Shown: in pieces, positions 43,382 to 52,053 of the stretch
How the letters are laid out: each line of letters opens with the position of its first letter
How positions within the stretch are numbered: position 1 is the first letter of the stretch
Source of the DNA: Permianibacter fluminis
GTDB lineage: Bacteria; Pseudomonadota; Gammaproteobacteria; Enterobacterales; Permianibacteraceae
Assembly (NCBI RefSeq): GCF_013179735.1
Contig: NZ_JABMEG010000002.1
Coordinates: 496,001-560,000 of the forward strand
Direction of reading: 5' to 3'
DNA length: 64,000 nucleotides
The notes under the pieces: model-generated
Told to the model about the DNA's origin: nothing
Databases searched by the model: none
Seen by the model: the letters and a program-made list of their open reading frames with translations, nothing else
Made by a program: the position numbers and the translations under genes

Positions 43382-44302
43382 GTGTCCGCTGAATCTGCCA
43401 GCTTTGAACCTGCCACCTTGCCCAGCCCTTTCGTGCCGCCCGAGCGGCAATACCGCCTGACGGTCGACGGTCTTGAGATCGCGGTCTGTGAGTGGGGCGC
43501 TGCCGATGCGCCGCCGCTGCTGCTGCTGCATGGCTGGCTCGACAACGCCGGCAGTTTCTTTTCGCTGGCGCCACTGTTGGCGGCCGGGCAGGGCGGCCAG
43601 CCGTATCGCTGCATCGCCATCGATTTTCTCGGCCACGGTGCCTCGGACCATTTGCCGGCCGGCGCCCAATACCATTTCATCGATGGCGTTTACACCGTGC
43701 ATGCGCTGCTGAAGCAGTTGGAAATCGAGCGCCTGCCGGTGCTCGGGCATTCCATGGGCGGGGCGCTGGCGTTGCTGTTTGCCGGCGCGTTTCCGGAAGC
43801 GGTCAGCCACCTGATCAGCGTTGAGGCCTTCGGACCTTTGACCCGGGTCGAGAGCGACGGCCCGGCGCGCTTGCGCGAAGGCTGTGAAGAGCGGCTGGCC
43901 CGGCAAAGCTCGCGCAAGGCGGTCTATCCGACCGTTGCCGATGCGTTGCGGGTGCGGGCGGCGGTGGGCGATGTCCCGGCGCCGCTGCTGGCGCCGATTG
44001 TCGAGCGCAATCTGATGCCGGTGCCCGGTGGGGTGACCTGGTGCTCCGACGCGCGCCTGCGCTGGCCGACGCTGCTGCGGATGAGTCCGGCCCAGGTCAG
44101 CGCCTTCTTTGGTGCGCTGCGGGCGCCGATGCTGCTAGCTCAGGGTGATCGCGGCATGGCACAGATCACCCCGGCGGTGGCGGCGCATGCGCGGGTGCTG
44201 CCGCGTTTTGTCCATCACCTGCTGGCCGGCGGTCACCACGTCCATCTGGAGCAGCCGCATTTTCTGGTGGAAGCTATCGGTGAATTTCTGACCGCGCGCT
44301 GA
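43382..44302 (+). CDS. Alpha/beta-fold hydrolase
   Basis: A 306-residue hydrolase of unknown substrate, without signal peptide. Motifs in order: LLLLHGWLDNAGSF (oxyanion), AIDFLGHGASDHLP, LGHSMGGALALLFA with the nucleophile Ser (GxSxG), and LAGGHHVHLEQPHFL with the catalytic His. It resembles the alpha/beta hydrolases often found beside fadD or ribonuclease D genes in gammaproteobacteria (serine-hydrolase family of unclear role). The start is GTG 43382. The 8-bp repeat lies directly upstream. Convergent with the double-receiver gene. Confidence 0.88.
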   Translation: MSAESASFEPATLPSPFVPPERQYRLTVDGLEIAVCEWGAADAPPLLLLHGWLDNAGSFFSLAPLLAAGQGGQPYRCIAIDFLGHGASDHLPAGAQYHFIDGVYTVHALLKQLEIERLPVLGHSMGGALALLFAGAFPEAVSHLISVEAFGPLTRVESDGPARLREGCEERLARQSSRKAVYPTVADALRVRAAVGDVPAPLLAPIVERNLMPVPGGVTWCSDARLRWPTLLRMSPAQVSAFFGALRAPMLLAQGDRGMAQITPAVAAHARVLPRFVHHLLAGGHHVHLEQPHFLVEAIGEFLTAR

Positions 44303-44330
44303 CGCGCACGCTTGGAAACTGGAACCGCTG

Positions 44331-45128
44331 TCAATGACTCAGCAGGCTGAACAGGGCCTGCCGGATGACTTCCGGCGTGAACGGCTTGTCGAGCAATGCC
44401 GAAACACCGGACTGTTCAACCTGCGAGATGCGGGCCCGCTCGGTTTCGCTGGTCACCATCAGAATGGGCACCGAGACGCCGTCAGTGCGGCCGCGAATGG
44501 CCTCGACCAGCTCGCGGCCATCCATTTCCGGCATGTTGTAGTCGGTCACCACCAGATCGAACAATTGCTCGCCAAAGCAGGTGATGCCGTGTTTGCCATC
44601 GACTGCCAGTGTGATGTGGCGGATGCCCAGATCGGTCAGCATGCGTTTGATATGGGCCCTGGCCGTGCTGCTGTCATCGACCACCAACACCCGCAAGTCG
44701 CTGACGTCATAGCTTTCCAGTGCCAGTTCTTCCGGCTCGATGTAGCGCAGCGTCGCGCGCAGCGCCCGCTCGATGTCCCGCGGCAAAAAGGGCTTGGGCA
44801 GGATGGCCACCACCCCCGCCTGTTTGATTGGGTCGATGGCGCGGAACCGGGTTTCACTGGAAACCAGCATGAAGGCCAGATCCTGCCAGCGTGGATCGGC
44901 GCGCAGCGTCAGCAGCACGTCGGTGGCGTCCATGTCCGGCAGATACATGGCACTGATCACCAGATCGGTCGACTGGCTCTGCAGGTAGCTCAGCGCCTCA
45001 CTTCCGGTGCTGACGGCATCGACCAGATTCACGCCGGCTTCCCGCAGGTGATTCAGCACGATTTTCTGCTGGGTCGGGGAGGGCTCGACCAACAGGATAT
45101 GCAAGTCCTGAATGGCGAAACTGGGCAT
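44331..45128 (-). CDS. Double-receiver response regulator; N-terminal receiver degenerate
   Basis: A 265-residue protein made of two CheY-like receivers and no output domain. Receiver 1 (residues 8-128) lacks the acceptor Asp: the strand DLVISAMYLPDMD has Ala where D is expected, and the acidic pocket reads VEPS rather than VDD. The Lys in PKPF is kept. Receiver 2 (residues 142-262) is intact: LVVDDSS, DLVVTDYNMPEMDG, and LDKPF. It is probably a relay or scaffolding protein in which domain 1 binds a partner without phosphorylation. No kinase gene is adjacent. Confidence 0.9.
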   Translation of the reverse strand: MPSFAIQDLHILLVEPSPTQQKIVLNHLREAGVNLVDAVSTGSEALSYLQSQSTDLVISAMYLPDMDATDVLLTLRADPRWQDLAFMLVSSETRFRAIDPIKQAGVVAILPKPFLPRDIERALRATLRYIEPEELALESYDVSDLRVLVVDDSSTARAHIKRMLTDLGIRHITLAVDGKHGITCFGEQLFDLVVTDYNMPEMDGRELVEAIRGRTDGVSVPILMVTSETERARISQVEQSGVSALLDKPFTPEVIRQALFSLLSH

Positions 45129-45423
45129 GGGGTGGGCCTGCGCTGACTACACTGTCGGCAAGTGTAGTCGGTCCCGGTGCGCCCTGGTCCGCTCGGTGAC
45201 CGCGGCTCTGGCCGCGGTTTGACCGGTGGCCCGACCATCGGTTACCTTGCGCCCTCTGTTTTCCGACGCCGCCCGTTTTTCGACAGGGCGTCCCGAACGT
45301 CGCGGAAAGCAGCGTTCACCCATAATTTGTTCACGCAAGACCGCGCGCATTTTTCGCAAAATCTGCGTTTTTTCGAGAATCGTGGCACTTCTGACCACCG
45401 TGCAATCACCGGAGCACAACAAG
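45129..45423. other. Divergent spacer upstream of fadD
   Basis: A 295-base non-coding stretch between the double-receiver gene and fadD. It contains T-tract segments related to those at 38717-38824, including GCGTTTTTTCGAGAAT at 45365 onward. No gene or PsrA/FadR-like palindrome is obvious. Confidence 0.5.
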
Positions 45424-47079
45424 ATGGAAAAAATCTGGCTGCAGCATTACCCACCGGGCGTGCCGCACGAGATCAATCCCGAACAATTCCCGTCCCTGGT
45501 TGAACTGTTTGAAGACAGCGTCCGTCGCTTTCGTGATCGGCCGGCGTTCAGCAATCTCGGCATTACCCTGACATTCGCCGAGCTCGACAAAGCGACCCGC
45601 GATGCGGCGGCGTTTTTCCAGCAAGAATGGAACCTGGGCAAAGGCGACAAGCTGGCGCTGATGATGCCCAACCTGATCCAGTATCCGGTGCTGTTGTTCG
45701 GTGCGTTGCGCGCCGGCATCACTGTGGTCAACGTCAATCCGCAATACACCCCGCGCGAACTGGAACATCAATTGCGCGACAGTGGCGCCACCGCCATTGT
45801 CATTCTGGCCAACTTTGCTCACACCCTGGCTGAAGTCCGGCACGAAACGCCGGTCAAGCACATTTGCGTGACCGAGATTGGTGATGCCTGTCCGACCTTG
45901 AAACGAATGCTGGTCAACAGCGTCGTGAAGTATGTGAAAAAAATGGTGCCGCCTTATCAACTGCCGGGGGCGATTGGCTATCGCACCATCGTCGGCAAGG
46001 GCGCCAGTCTGCCCTTCAAACCGGTAGCGGTCGGGCCGGACGATTATGCCTTCCTGCAATACACCGGCGGCACTACCGGCGTGTCCAAAGGTGCGGTGCT
46101 GACCCATCGCAACATGGTTGCCAACGTGCTGCAGGCCTCCGCCTGGCTGAAGCCGTTCCTGGAAGAAGGCAAAGAGATCATCATCACGGCCTTGCCGCTG
46201 TATCACATCTTTTCGTTGACGGCGAACTGCATGACTTTCATGCACGTCGGTGGCGAAAACGTTTTGATCACCAACCCGCGCGACATGCCCGGCTTTATTG
46301 CCGAGCTGAAAAAATGGAAATTCACTGCGCTGACTGGCGTCAACACGCTGTTCAACGGCTTGCTCAACACGCCCGGATTCAGTGAGTTGAATTTCAGTAC
46401 CTTCAAGCTGGCGCTGGGCGGTGGCATGGCGGTGCAACCGGCGGTGGCGGAGCGCTGGCAAAGCGTGACCGGCAAGCCCTTGCTGGAAGCGTACGGCCTG
46501 ACCGAAACGTCGCCGGCGGTCACCATCAATCCGCTCAATCTGAAAAGCTATAACGGCACCATTGGCCTGCCGGTGTCATCGACCGAAATCAGTTTGCGCA
46601 ACGATGCCAACCAGGAAGTGGAGATGGGCCATCCGGGCGAGCTGTGCGTGCGCGGTCCGCAAGTCATGCTCGGTTATTACAACCGTCCGGACGAAACCGC
46701 AAAAGTGCTGGACCCGGATGGTTGGTTGCATACCGGTGACGTCGCCATTTACGACGAAAAAGGCTTCTTCAAGATTGTCGATCGCAAGAAAGACATGATT
46801 CTGGTCTCTGGCTTCAACGTCTACCCGAATGAAATCGAGGCGGTGGTATCGGCGCATCCGGGCGTGCTGGAAGTGGCGGCGATTGGTGTGCCGTCAGAGG
46901 CGACCGGCGAAGCGGTCAAAGTGTTCATCGTCAAGCGCGATGCCAATCTGACCGAGCAGCAAGTGATCGACTTCTGTCATGACAAACTGACCGGCTACAA
47001 ACGACCGAAGCAGGTCGAGTTCCGGACCAGCTTGCCAAAGAGCAACGTCGGCAAAATCTTGCGCCGGGAATTGCGCTGA
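45424..47079 (+). CDS. fadD: Long-chain fatty acid-CoA ligase
   Basis: Activates long-chain fatty acids to acyl-CoA at the inner face of the membrane, feeding FadE. The 551-residue protein starts at ATG 45424 ([17 protein letters not shown]), the usual FadD opening; the open frame upstream is intergenic. AMP-binding signature [18 protein letters not shown], the A5 motif [11 protein letters not shown] and the A8-type [27 protein letters not shown] are present, ending with [12 protein letters not shown]. Electrons from the resulting beta-oxidation would go to EtfAB encoded at 11.5 kb. Followed by a 30-base spacer and rnd. Confidence 0.96.
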   Translation: MEKIWLQHYPPGVPHEINPEQFPSLVELFEDSVRRFRDRPAFSNLGITLTFAELDKATRDAAAFFQQEWNLGKGDKLALMMPNLIQYPVLLFGALRAGITVVNVNPQYTPRELEHQLRDSGATAIVILANFAHTLAEVRHETPVKHICVTEIGDACPTLKRMLVNSVVKYVKKMVPPYQLPGAIGYRTIVGKGASLPFKPVAVGPDDYAFLQYTGGTTGVSKGAVLTHRNMVANVLQASAWLKPFLEEGKEIIITALPLYHIFSLTANCMTFMHVGGENVLITNPRDMPGFIAELKKWKFTALTGVNTLFNGLLNTPGFSELNFSTFKLALGGGMAVQPAVAERWQSVTGKPLLEAYGLTETSPAVTINPLNLKSYNGTIGLPVSSTEISLRNDANQEVEMGHPGELCVRGPQVMLGYYNRPDETAKVLDPDGWLHTGDVAIYDEKGFFKIVDRKKDMILVSGFNVYPNEIEAVVSAHPGVLEVAAIGVPSEATGEAVKVFIVKRDANLTEQQVIDFCHDKLTGYKRPKQVEFRTSLPKSNVGKILRRELR

Positions 47080-47112
47080 GTTGGCATATCTTGCAGGAGT
47101 TGTGCTGAGTTG
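47071..47112. repeat. 13-bp direct repeat at the fadD end
   Basis: TTGCGCTGAGTTG at 47071-47083 (containing the fadD stop) recurs as TTGTGCTGAGTTG at 47100-47112, which includes the possible TTG start of rnd. It is another duplication of a gene end. Confidence 0.55.
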
Positions 47113-48378
47113 AATGAAGTAACGGGTACTGATCCGGCGCTTGCGCCACAGCTTTCCGGAGCCACTTCCGGGGTGGCTTCCGGCGTGACTTCCGGATTGA
47201 CAGAAACAGGCGCGGTCTTGACTGCGCCTGTTGCTTTTCCGGTGGTCACCATCAGCGACGATCTGGCGCTGGCCACCGCCTGCGCACGCTGGCGCACCTG
47301 CCCGGCGATCGCGCTGGATACCGAGTTCGAACGGGTCAGGACCTTCTGGCCAAAACTGGCGCTGATCCAGTTGTGCGATGGCGAGTACGTCGCGCTCATC
47401 GATCCGCTGACCATCAGCAACTGGACTCCGTTTGCCGAGCTGCTGCGCGACCCTAACGTGGTCAAAGTCATGCACGCTGCCGGTGAAGATCTGGAAGCCT
47501 TTCTCGGCGGCTGCGGTGAAGTGCCGGCGCCGTTGTTTGATACCCAGACCGCGCTGGCCCTGATCGGCAAAGGCGTGTCGCTGGGCTATGGCGCCGCCGT
47601 GCAATTGTATTTTGGCATCACGCTTGCCAAGGACATGGCACGCACCGATTGGCTGATGCGACCGCTCAGCGATGATCAGCTGCGTTATGCCGTTGCTGAC
47701 GTGACCTATCTGTTACCGATCTGGCAGGACTGCGCGCAGGCTTTGCAGCAGCGACAGCTGGCCGATTGGCACCGTGAGGACAGCGAGTTTGCTGCCCGCC
47801 GACTGCAGCAGCAGGAACCGGCCGAATTTCTTTATCGCAAATTGAAAGCGGCCTTTGTGCTGCGTGGCCAGCAATTGGCGGTGGCGCGCGAGCTTTGTGC
47901 CTGGCGCGAAACCGAAGCGCGAAATCACAATATTCCGCGTGGCCATTTGTTGAAAGACGAAAGCCTGCTGCTGGTTGCGCAAAAAATGCCGCGCAACTGG
48001 CCGGCGCTGTCAGTGCTGGAAACGCTGCATCCGCGCGCGCTGCGGGTGCACGGTCAGGCCATCCTGAATGCCGTCGAGCGTGGCCTCAATTGCCCGCAAG
48101 CGCAGTGGCCGGCACCGGTCCGGCGCCTGCTCGATGTGCCCAACGGCAAAGCTGCGCAAGACGCCATGGTGGCGGCTGTTGCTGCTTTTGCCAGCACGCG
48201 CGGCATTCCGGCCGAACTGGTTTTCAGCCGGCGGGTGCTGGAAAACCTGCTGCTGGCAATTGTCGATGGCCAGCCCTATCCGCCGCCGATGTGGCAGGGT
48301 TGGCGCCGCGCTGCGGTACAATCTGCACTGGCCAGTGAATTGACCAGCTTCGGGATTGCGTTGCCGGACTGGTGGTAA
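47110..48378 (+). CDS. rnd: Ribonuclease D
   Basis: 3'-5' exoribonuclease of tRNA and other stable-RNA maturation. The DEDD motif residues are visible: ALDTEFERV, VKVMHAAGEDLEAF and YAVADVTYLLPIW. An HRDC domain completes the C-terminal half. The earliest start is TTG 47110, with AGGAG about ten bases before it, giving 422 residues. The first 44 residues are low-complexity and partly encoded by a 12-bp repeat (47164-47199) followed by a hairpin (47206-47231). Canonical RNase D begins at about GTG 47242 (MVTISDDLAL), giving 378 residues, so the true start may be there. It leads the ycgL-mltB-ycgM-ycgN cluster. Confidence 0.9.
   Translation: MNEVTGTDPALAPQLSGATSGVASGVTSGLTETGAVLTAPVAFPVVTISDDLALATACARWRTCPAIALDTEFERVRTFWPKLALIQLCDGEYVALIDPLTISNWTPFAELLRDPNVVKVMHAAGEDLEAFLGGCGEVPAPLFDTQTALALIGKGVSLGYGAAVQLYFGITLAKDMARTDWLMRPLSDDQLRYAVADVTYLLPIWQDCAQALQQRQLADWHREDSEFAARRLQQQEPAEFLYRKLKAAFVLRGQQLAVARELCAWRETEARNHNIPRGHLLKDESLLLVAQKMPRNWPALSVLETLHPRALRVHGQAILNAVERGLNCPQAQWPAPVRRLLDVPNGKAAQDAMVAAVAAFASTRGIPAELVFSRRVLENLLLAIVDGQPYPPPMWQGWRRAAVQSALASELTSFGIALPDWW
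47164..47199. repeat. 12-bp tandem repeat in the rnd 5' region, 3 units
   Basis: Units ACTTCCGGGGTG, GCTTCCGGCGTG and ACTTCCGGATTG start at 47164, 47176 and 47188. In frame they encode the SGVASGVTSGL stretch. The array raises doubt that this part of the frame is translated. Confidence 0.6.
47206..47231 (+). terminator. Hairpin ahead of the canonical rnd start
   Basis: ACAGGCGC (47206-47213) and GCGCCTGT (47224-47231) form an 8-bp stem, with CTTTT shortly after it. If rnd starts at 47242, this could be an attenuator or the fadD terminator. If rnd starts at 47110, it lies in coding sequence. Confidence 0.4.
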
Positions 48379-48448
48379 GCCCTTATCCCTCGCGGTGGTT
48401 GTGCCGGCATCGCTCGGGCAAACACCGCTTTTTGCCTGGACATTGATT

Positions 48449-48706
48449 GTGAAGTGTTACATCTATCGCAGCAGCAAGCAGGACGAAATGTATCTTTACC
48501 TGCGTGAGCGGGATCAGTTCGATACCGTTCCTGCGGAGCTCCTGAACCGGTTCGGCAAAGCCGAATGGGTCATGGAACTGGATTTGGCCAGTCGAAGCAA
48601 ATTGGCCCGGGAAAATATCGATCGGGTTCGCGCAGCGTTGCAGGAACGCGGTTTTTATCTGCAGTTGCCACCGCAAATCGAGGCGCATCTGGATGACGGT
48701 GATTAA
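48449..48706 (+). CDS. ycgL: YcgL-domain small protein
   Basis: An 85-residue protein of unknown function. MKCYIYRSSKQDEMYLYLRERDQF, then FGKAEWVMELDL and LARENIDRVRAALQERGFYLQLPP are the YcgL domain (MxCxIYRSSKxxEMYLYL...). The start is GTG 48449, because the domain begins exactly there and the longer frame upstream is non-coding. Conserved beside rnd in many gammaproteobacteria; a role in RNA metabolism has been suggested from that linkage, without proof. Overlaps the mltB start by 14 bases. Confidence 0.9.
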   Translation: MKCYIYRSSKQDEMYLYLRERDQFDTVPAELLNRFGKAEWVMELDLASRSKLARENIDRVRAALQERGFYLQLPPQIEAHLDDGD

Positions 48707-49919
48707 GCCACGCGGGCCAGTTTTGCCCGGCATCATGATGCTGGCGCTGCTTGCCGGTTGCGCCGGCAAGGCAACGCTGTCGGCGCCGGTTGTTACTCCA
48801 ACACAGGCAATCCCGCCAGCGCAGGTGGTCACGGCAACACCGGCGGTTGCCAATGCAGTCGCGCCGGATCCAGCCGTCAGCAATGCGGATGCGGCGGCAC
48901 AAGCCGAGGCGGAAGCGGCTGCATTCGCCGCTGGCTGGCCGGCGTTTCGCGATGAGTTGCGTCAGAGCGCGCTGAGCGCCGGCATTTCCGAACAGACCGT
49001 TGCCGCCGTGTTTGCGGATCTGCAGTTGCTGCCACGCGTCGTCAGTCAGGATCGTGCCCAGCCGCACACGGTTCTCAAGCACGAAGACTATCTGCAGAAA
49101 GTCATCACCGAGGAAAAAATCCAGCGTGCCCGCGAGCGGTTTCGTGAGCATGCTGACTTGCTCGGCAAGCTGGAAGCCGAATACGGTGTCGAAGGCAAGT
49201 TCATCATCGCGCTGTGGGGCGTTGAAAGCAGCTTTGGCCGGGTCATGGGCAAGCACCATATCCCGAGCGCCCTGGCGACCATGGCGTATGAAGGGCGGCG
49301 CCGGGAATTTTTCCGCAAGGAGTTTCTGGCCAGCTTGCGCATTCTTGATGACGGTCATATCGAAAGTGCCAACATGCGCGGCTCCTGGGCCGGCGCGATG
49401 GGCCAATGCCAGTTCATGCCAACGAGCTTTTTGAATTTTGCGGCAGACGGTGATGGCGATGGCCACAAGGACATCTGGACCAACACCGCCGATGTGTTGG
49501 CATCCATCGCCAATTATTTGCACAAGAATGGTTGGCGCCGTGGCGAAACCTGGGGTCGGCAAGTGCGGCTGACGGAGGCGCTGACCTTGACGCCGGCGCA
49601 ACTGAAAGAAGCGCGGGCATTGTCGGAGTGGCAGGCACTGGGCGTGCGCCGTGACACCGGTGCCGATTTGCCCGAACGTGATCTGCCGGCGCGCTTGTTG
49701 CTGCCGGAGAACGACGCCGAGCGAGCCTATCTGGTTTACAACAATTACGATGTGCTGCTGCGCTGGAACCGGTCACGCCATTTCGCGACTTCGGTGGGCT
49801 ATCTCGCCGAACGTATCGGTTATCCGCCAGTGGTGCCGGAAGCGACGCCGCCGACTGACAGTGCTACTAGCAGCGGCAGCAGTGCAGGTAATCCTGCTGG
49901 AGTGACGGAGTCTCCATGA
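48693..49919 (+). CDS. mltB: Lytic murein transglycosylase B (lipoprotein, GH103)
   Basis: Outer-membrane-anchored lytic transglycosylase, 408 residues. The lipoprotein signal ends LALLAGC. An Ala/Pro-rich linker (residues 25-75) precedes the GH103 domain, with the catalytic Glu in LWGVESSFGRVMG, and MGQCQFMPTSFLNFAADGDGDGHKDIW, which is typical SltB/MltB sequence. Length fits MltB with extra C-terminal tail. It overlaps ycgL and is followed by the FAH-family gene, which starts in its last codon (ATGACTG). Second lytic transglycosylase of the window after slt. Confidence 0.92.
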   Translation: MTVIKPRGPVLPGIMMLALLAGCAGKATLSAPVVTPTQAIPPAQVVTATPAVANAVAPDPAVSNADAAAQAEAEAAAFAAGWPAFRDELRQSALSAGISEQTVAAVFADLQLLPRVVSQDRAQPHTVLKHEDYLQKVITEEKIQRARERFREHADLLGKLEAEYGVEGKFIIALWGVESSFGRVMGKHHIPSALATMAYEGRRREFFRKEFLASLRILDDGHIESANMRGSWAGAMGQCQFMPTSFLNFAADGDGDGHKDIWTNTADVLASIANYLHKNGWRRGETWGRQVRLTEALTLTPAQLKEARALSEWQALGVRRDTGADLPERDLPARLLLPENDAERAYLVYNNYDVLLRWNRSRHFATSVGYLAERIGYPPVVPEATPPTDSATSSGSSAGNPAGVTESP

Positions 49920-50596
49920 CTGAACAAACTTTGCTGAGCTATCGGCATCAGTTTCTCGATGGCCGGATCTGCGAGTTGCCGGTGGGCAAAGCCGTTTGTG
50001 TCGGCCGCAATTATGCGCAGCACGCCAAAGAGCTGAACAACCCGGTGCCCGAGCAGCCGCTGCTGTTTCTGAAGCCCAGCACCAGCATGGTGCCCTTGTC
50101 GCCGTCGTTTTCGTTGCCGGCCGACGCCGGTGACTGTCATCACGAACTGGAAGTGGCGTTGCTGATTGGTCAGCGTCTGACTGCTGCAACCGCCGAGCAG
50201 GCGCGCGCGGCCATCGTCGGCGTATCGCTCGGTTTGGATTTGACCTTGCGTGATCGGCAACAGGCCTTGAAAACGGCCGGCCATCCCTGGGAAATTGCCA
50301 AGGCGTTTGATGGCGCCTTGCCGTTGGCGCCGTTTCTGGATCCGACCGCGTTGCCGGATCTGACGGCGCTGGAATTCTCGCTGGAAATCAATGGCGCGCT
50401 GCGTCAGCACGGCAGCACGGCCGACATGCTGACGCCGATACTGCCGCTGCTGGTGTACATGACCCGGTTTTTTACCTTGTTGCCCGGTGATGTCGTGATG
50501 ACCGGCACGCCGGCTGGTGTGGCGGCGCTGCGCGCTGGCGATCAGCTGGTGCTGACGCTGGCGGATCGTGCCCGCTTTGTCACCCGGGTTGCGTGA
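49916..50596 (+). CDS. Fumarylacetoacetate hydrolase family protein (YcgM-like)
   Basis: A 226-residue FAH-fold protein, the short type without the N-terminal domain of true fumarylacetoacetase. Metal motif HHELEVALLIG (HxExE), GRNYAQHAKELNNPVPEQPLLFLKP and VVMTGTPAGVAAL are visible. Related enzymes are acylpyruvases and oxaloacetate decarboxylases (FAHD1/YcgM). It overlaps mltB by four bases (ATGA-type overlap) and its stop overlaps a possible ycgN start. Its neighbours ycgL and ycgN are the same as in E. coli, so the ycgM identity is supported by context. Confidence 0.9.
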   Translation: MTEQTLLSYRHQFLDGRICELPVGKAVCVGRNYAQHAKELNNPVPEQPLLFLKPSTSMVPLSPSFSLPADAGDCHHELEVALLIGQRLTAATAEQARAAIVGVSLGLDLTLRDRQQALKTAGHPWEIAKAFDGALPLAPFLDPTALPDLTALEFSLEINGALRQHGSTADMLTPILPLLVYMTRFFTLLPGDVVMTGTPAGVAALRAGDQLVLTLADRARFVTRVA

Positions 50597-50601
50597 GCTG
50601 C

Positions 50602-51048
50602 ATGACTGACAGCCGCAAAGCCCCGTTTTGGGAAAGCAAAGCCTTAACCGAGTTGACCGCCAAGGAGTGGGAGTCGCTCTGCGACGGTTGTGGCAAATGC
50701 TGCACTTACAAATTGGAAGATCATGATACCGGCGAACTGTATCAGACCGAGGTCTGCTGCAAGCTGCTGGATACCCATGGTTGCCAATGCAGCAATTACA
50801 AGCATCGCAAACGCTATGTCAGCGATTGCGTGCAGCTGACGCCGGACAATATCCTGACTTTCAACTGGCTGCCGGACACCTGCGGCTATGTTCGCGTTGC
50901 CAAGGGCTTGCCGCTACCGGATTGGCATCACCTGATTTCCGGCGATCGCGAGGCGGTGCATCGCGCCGGCATTTCAGTGCGTGACAAGGTGATGTCGGAA
51001 GAAGTCGCCGGGCCGCTGGAAAAACACATCATTGCCCGGTTCAAATAG
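50602..51048 (+). CDS. ycgN: YcgN-family cysteine-cluster protein
   Basis: A 148-residue protein with a CxxCGKCC-type cluster (LCDGCGKCCTYKLED) and further Cys in VCCKLLDTHGCQCSNY, plus RYVSDCVQLT. It probably binds Zn or an Fe-S cluster. The family (UPF0260) is widespread in gammaproteobacteria next to ycgL/ycgM. ATG 50602 is listed; a GTG at 50593 overlaps the upstream stop codon and adds MSC. A bidirectional terminator closes the cluster. Confidence 0.9.
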   Translation: MTDSRKAPFWESKALTELTAKEWESLCDGCGKCCTYKLEDHDTGELYQTEVCCKLLDTHGCQCSNYKHRKRYVSDCVQLTPDNILTFNWLPDTCGYVRVAKGLPLPDWHHLISGDREAVHRAGISVRDKVMSEEVAGPLEKHIIARFK

Positions 51049-51066
51049 ACGCTTCAGGCAGGATAT

Positions 51067-51103
51067 AAAAAAACAAACCCCGCGAATGCGGGGTTTGTTT
51101 TTT
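51067..51103. terminator. Bidirectional terminator of ycgN and the TorF porin gene
   Basis: A long stem, ACAAACCCCGC with GCGGGGTTTGT (51073-51083 with 51088-51098) around GAAT, flanked by A and T runs that extend it. Convergent genes lie on both sides. Confidence 0.93.
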
Positions 51104-51116
51104 CGGCGCACGGGAT

Positions 51117-51806
51117 TTAGAAATCCATGCTGAGTGACAAGACAAAGCCGCCGTCGCTGTAGACGATATCAGCAAAGTCATCGTCGCCTTCGTCATCAAT
51201 ATCCGTCTTCTGGTAGCTCAGCTCAGCGTTGATCGAGCCCAGTGTTGTGGCAACGCCAACTTTGTAATGGTTGTAGCTGTCGCCTTCTTCCGGATCATTA
51301 ACGGTGAATTCGAGGGGAATCGACCAGTCATCATTGATGGCCGCACTGTAAGTGGCCTTGATACGGGAGTTGGACAAGCCCGAGTTGATCACATCATCGG
51401 CGTACCAGTATTTCAGGGTCAGGTTCTCTGCAAAGGTGACGCCGAAATAAATTTCGTTGTAGTCAATGTCGTCGCCGCTGGGCAGATACTTGTAGAACAC
51501 TACGCCGACATCGAACGCCACATCATCGCTACCAAATCCGTACCCGACATACCAGTCGGTTTCGAGATTCGAGTCGGAGCCTTCACCAAAATCGACCGTC
51601 GAGGCCCATGCGCCGGCGTACAGGCCTGATTCTGCCGACCAGTCGACGCCACCTTGCAGTGCCGGACCGTTATCAGTTTGGCTGATACCGTCGAACACAT
51701 AATCCGACACCACGGCGACATTGCCGGTCACTTCTGCCATTACGCTGCCTGAACCCGCCAGAATGGCGGCGGCGACTGCTGTCCGTACCCAGTTTTTATT
51801 GATCAT
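51117..51806 (-). CDS. TorF-family putative outer-membrane porin
   Basis: A 229-residue exported protein, Asp-rich and of alternating beta strands. Signal peptide MINKNWVRTAVAAAILAGSGSVMA is clear. The mature start VTGNVAVVSDYVFDGISQTDNGPALQGGVDW is the TorF hallmark (SDYxFxGISQTxxxPAxQGG). The C-terminus ends LSLSMDF with a terminal Phe, as for barrels inserted by Bam. Start ATG 51806 follows GAGGAGACAG. Lower GC than its neighbours is not evident. Divergent from the VWA gene over about 250 bases. The transported solute is unknown. Confidence 0.88.
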   Translation of the reverse strand: MINKNWVRTAVAAAILAGSGSVMAEVTGNVAVVSDYVFDGISQTDNGPALQGGVDWSAESGLYAGAWASTVDFGEGSDSNLETDWYVGYGFGSDDVAFDVGVVFYKYLPSGDDIDYNEIYFGVTFAENLTLKYWYADDVINSGLSNSRIKATYSAAINDDWSIPLEFTVNDPEEGDSYNHYKVGVATTLGSINAELSYQKTDIDDEGDDDFADIVYSDGGFVLSLSMDF

Positions 51807-52053
51807 GTACTGTCTCCTCGGTTGCGCTTGGTTTGTCTTGCTCTTCTTTAACGTACGTCTTACCAAAGCTACGACGGCTGGCTGCAGCTCTGCCCATACT
51901 CGATTCGGTCCTGGGCAGGGAATTCTTGTGCGCTGCCAAAGACTTGCCTGCCTGTGGACTACACTTGATGACACTACTCACTTGTTTAGCGAAAAGCTAC
52001 ACGTGTTTAAATTCTTAGTCCACTGCCTGAACGCCATTGCGGCCATTTTGCCC

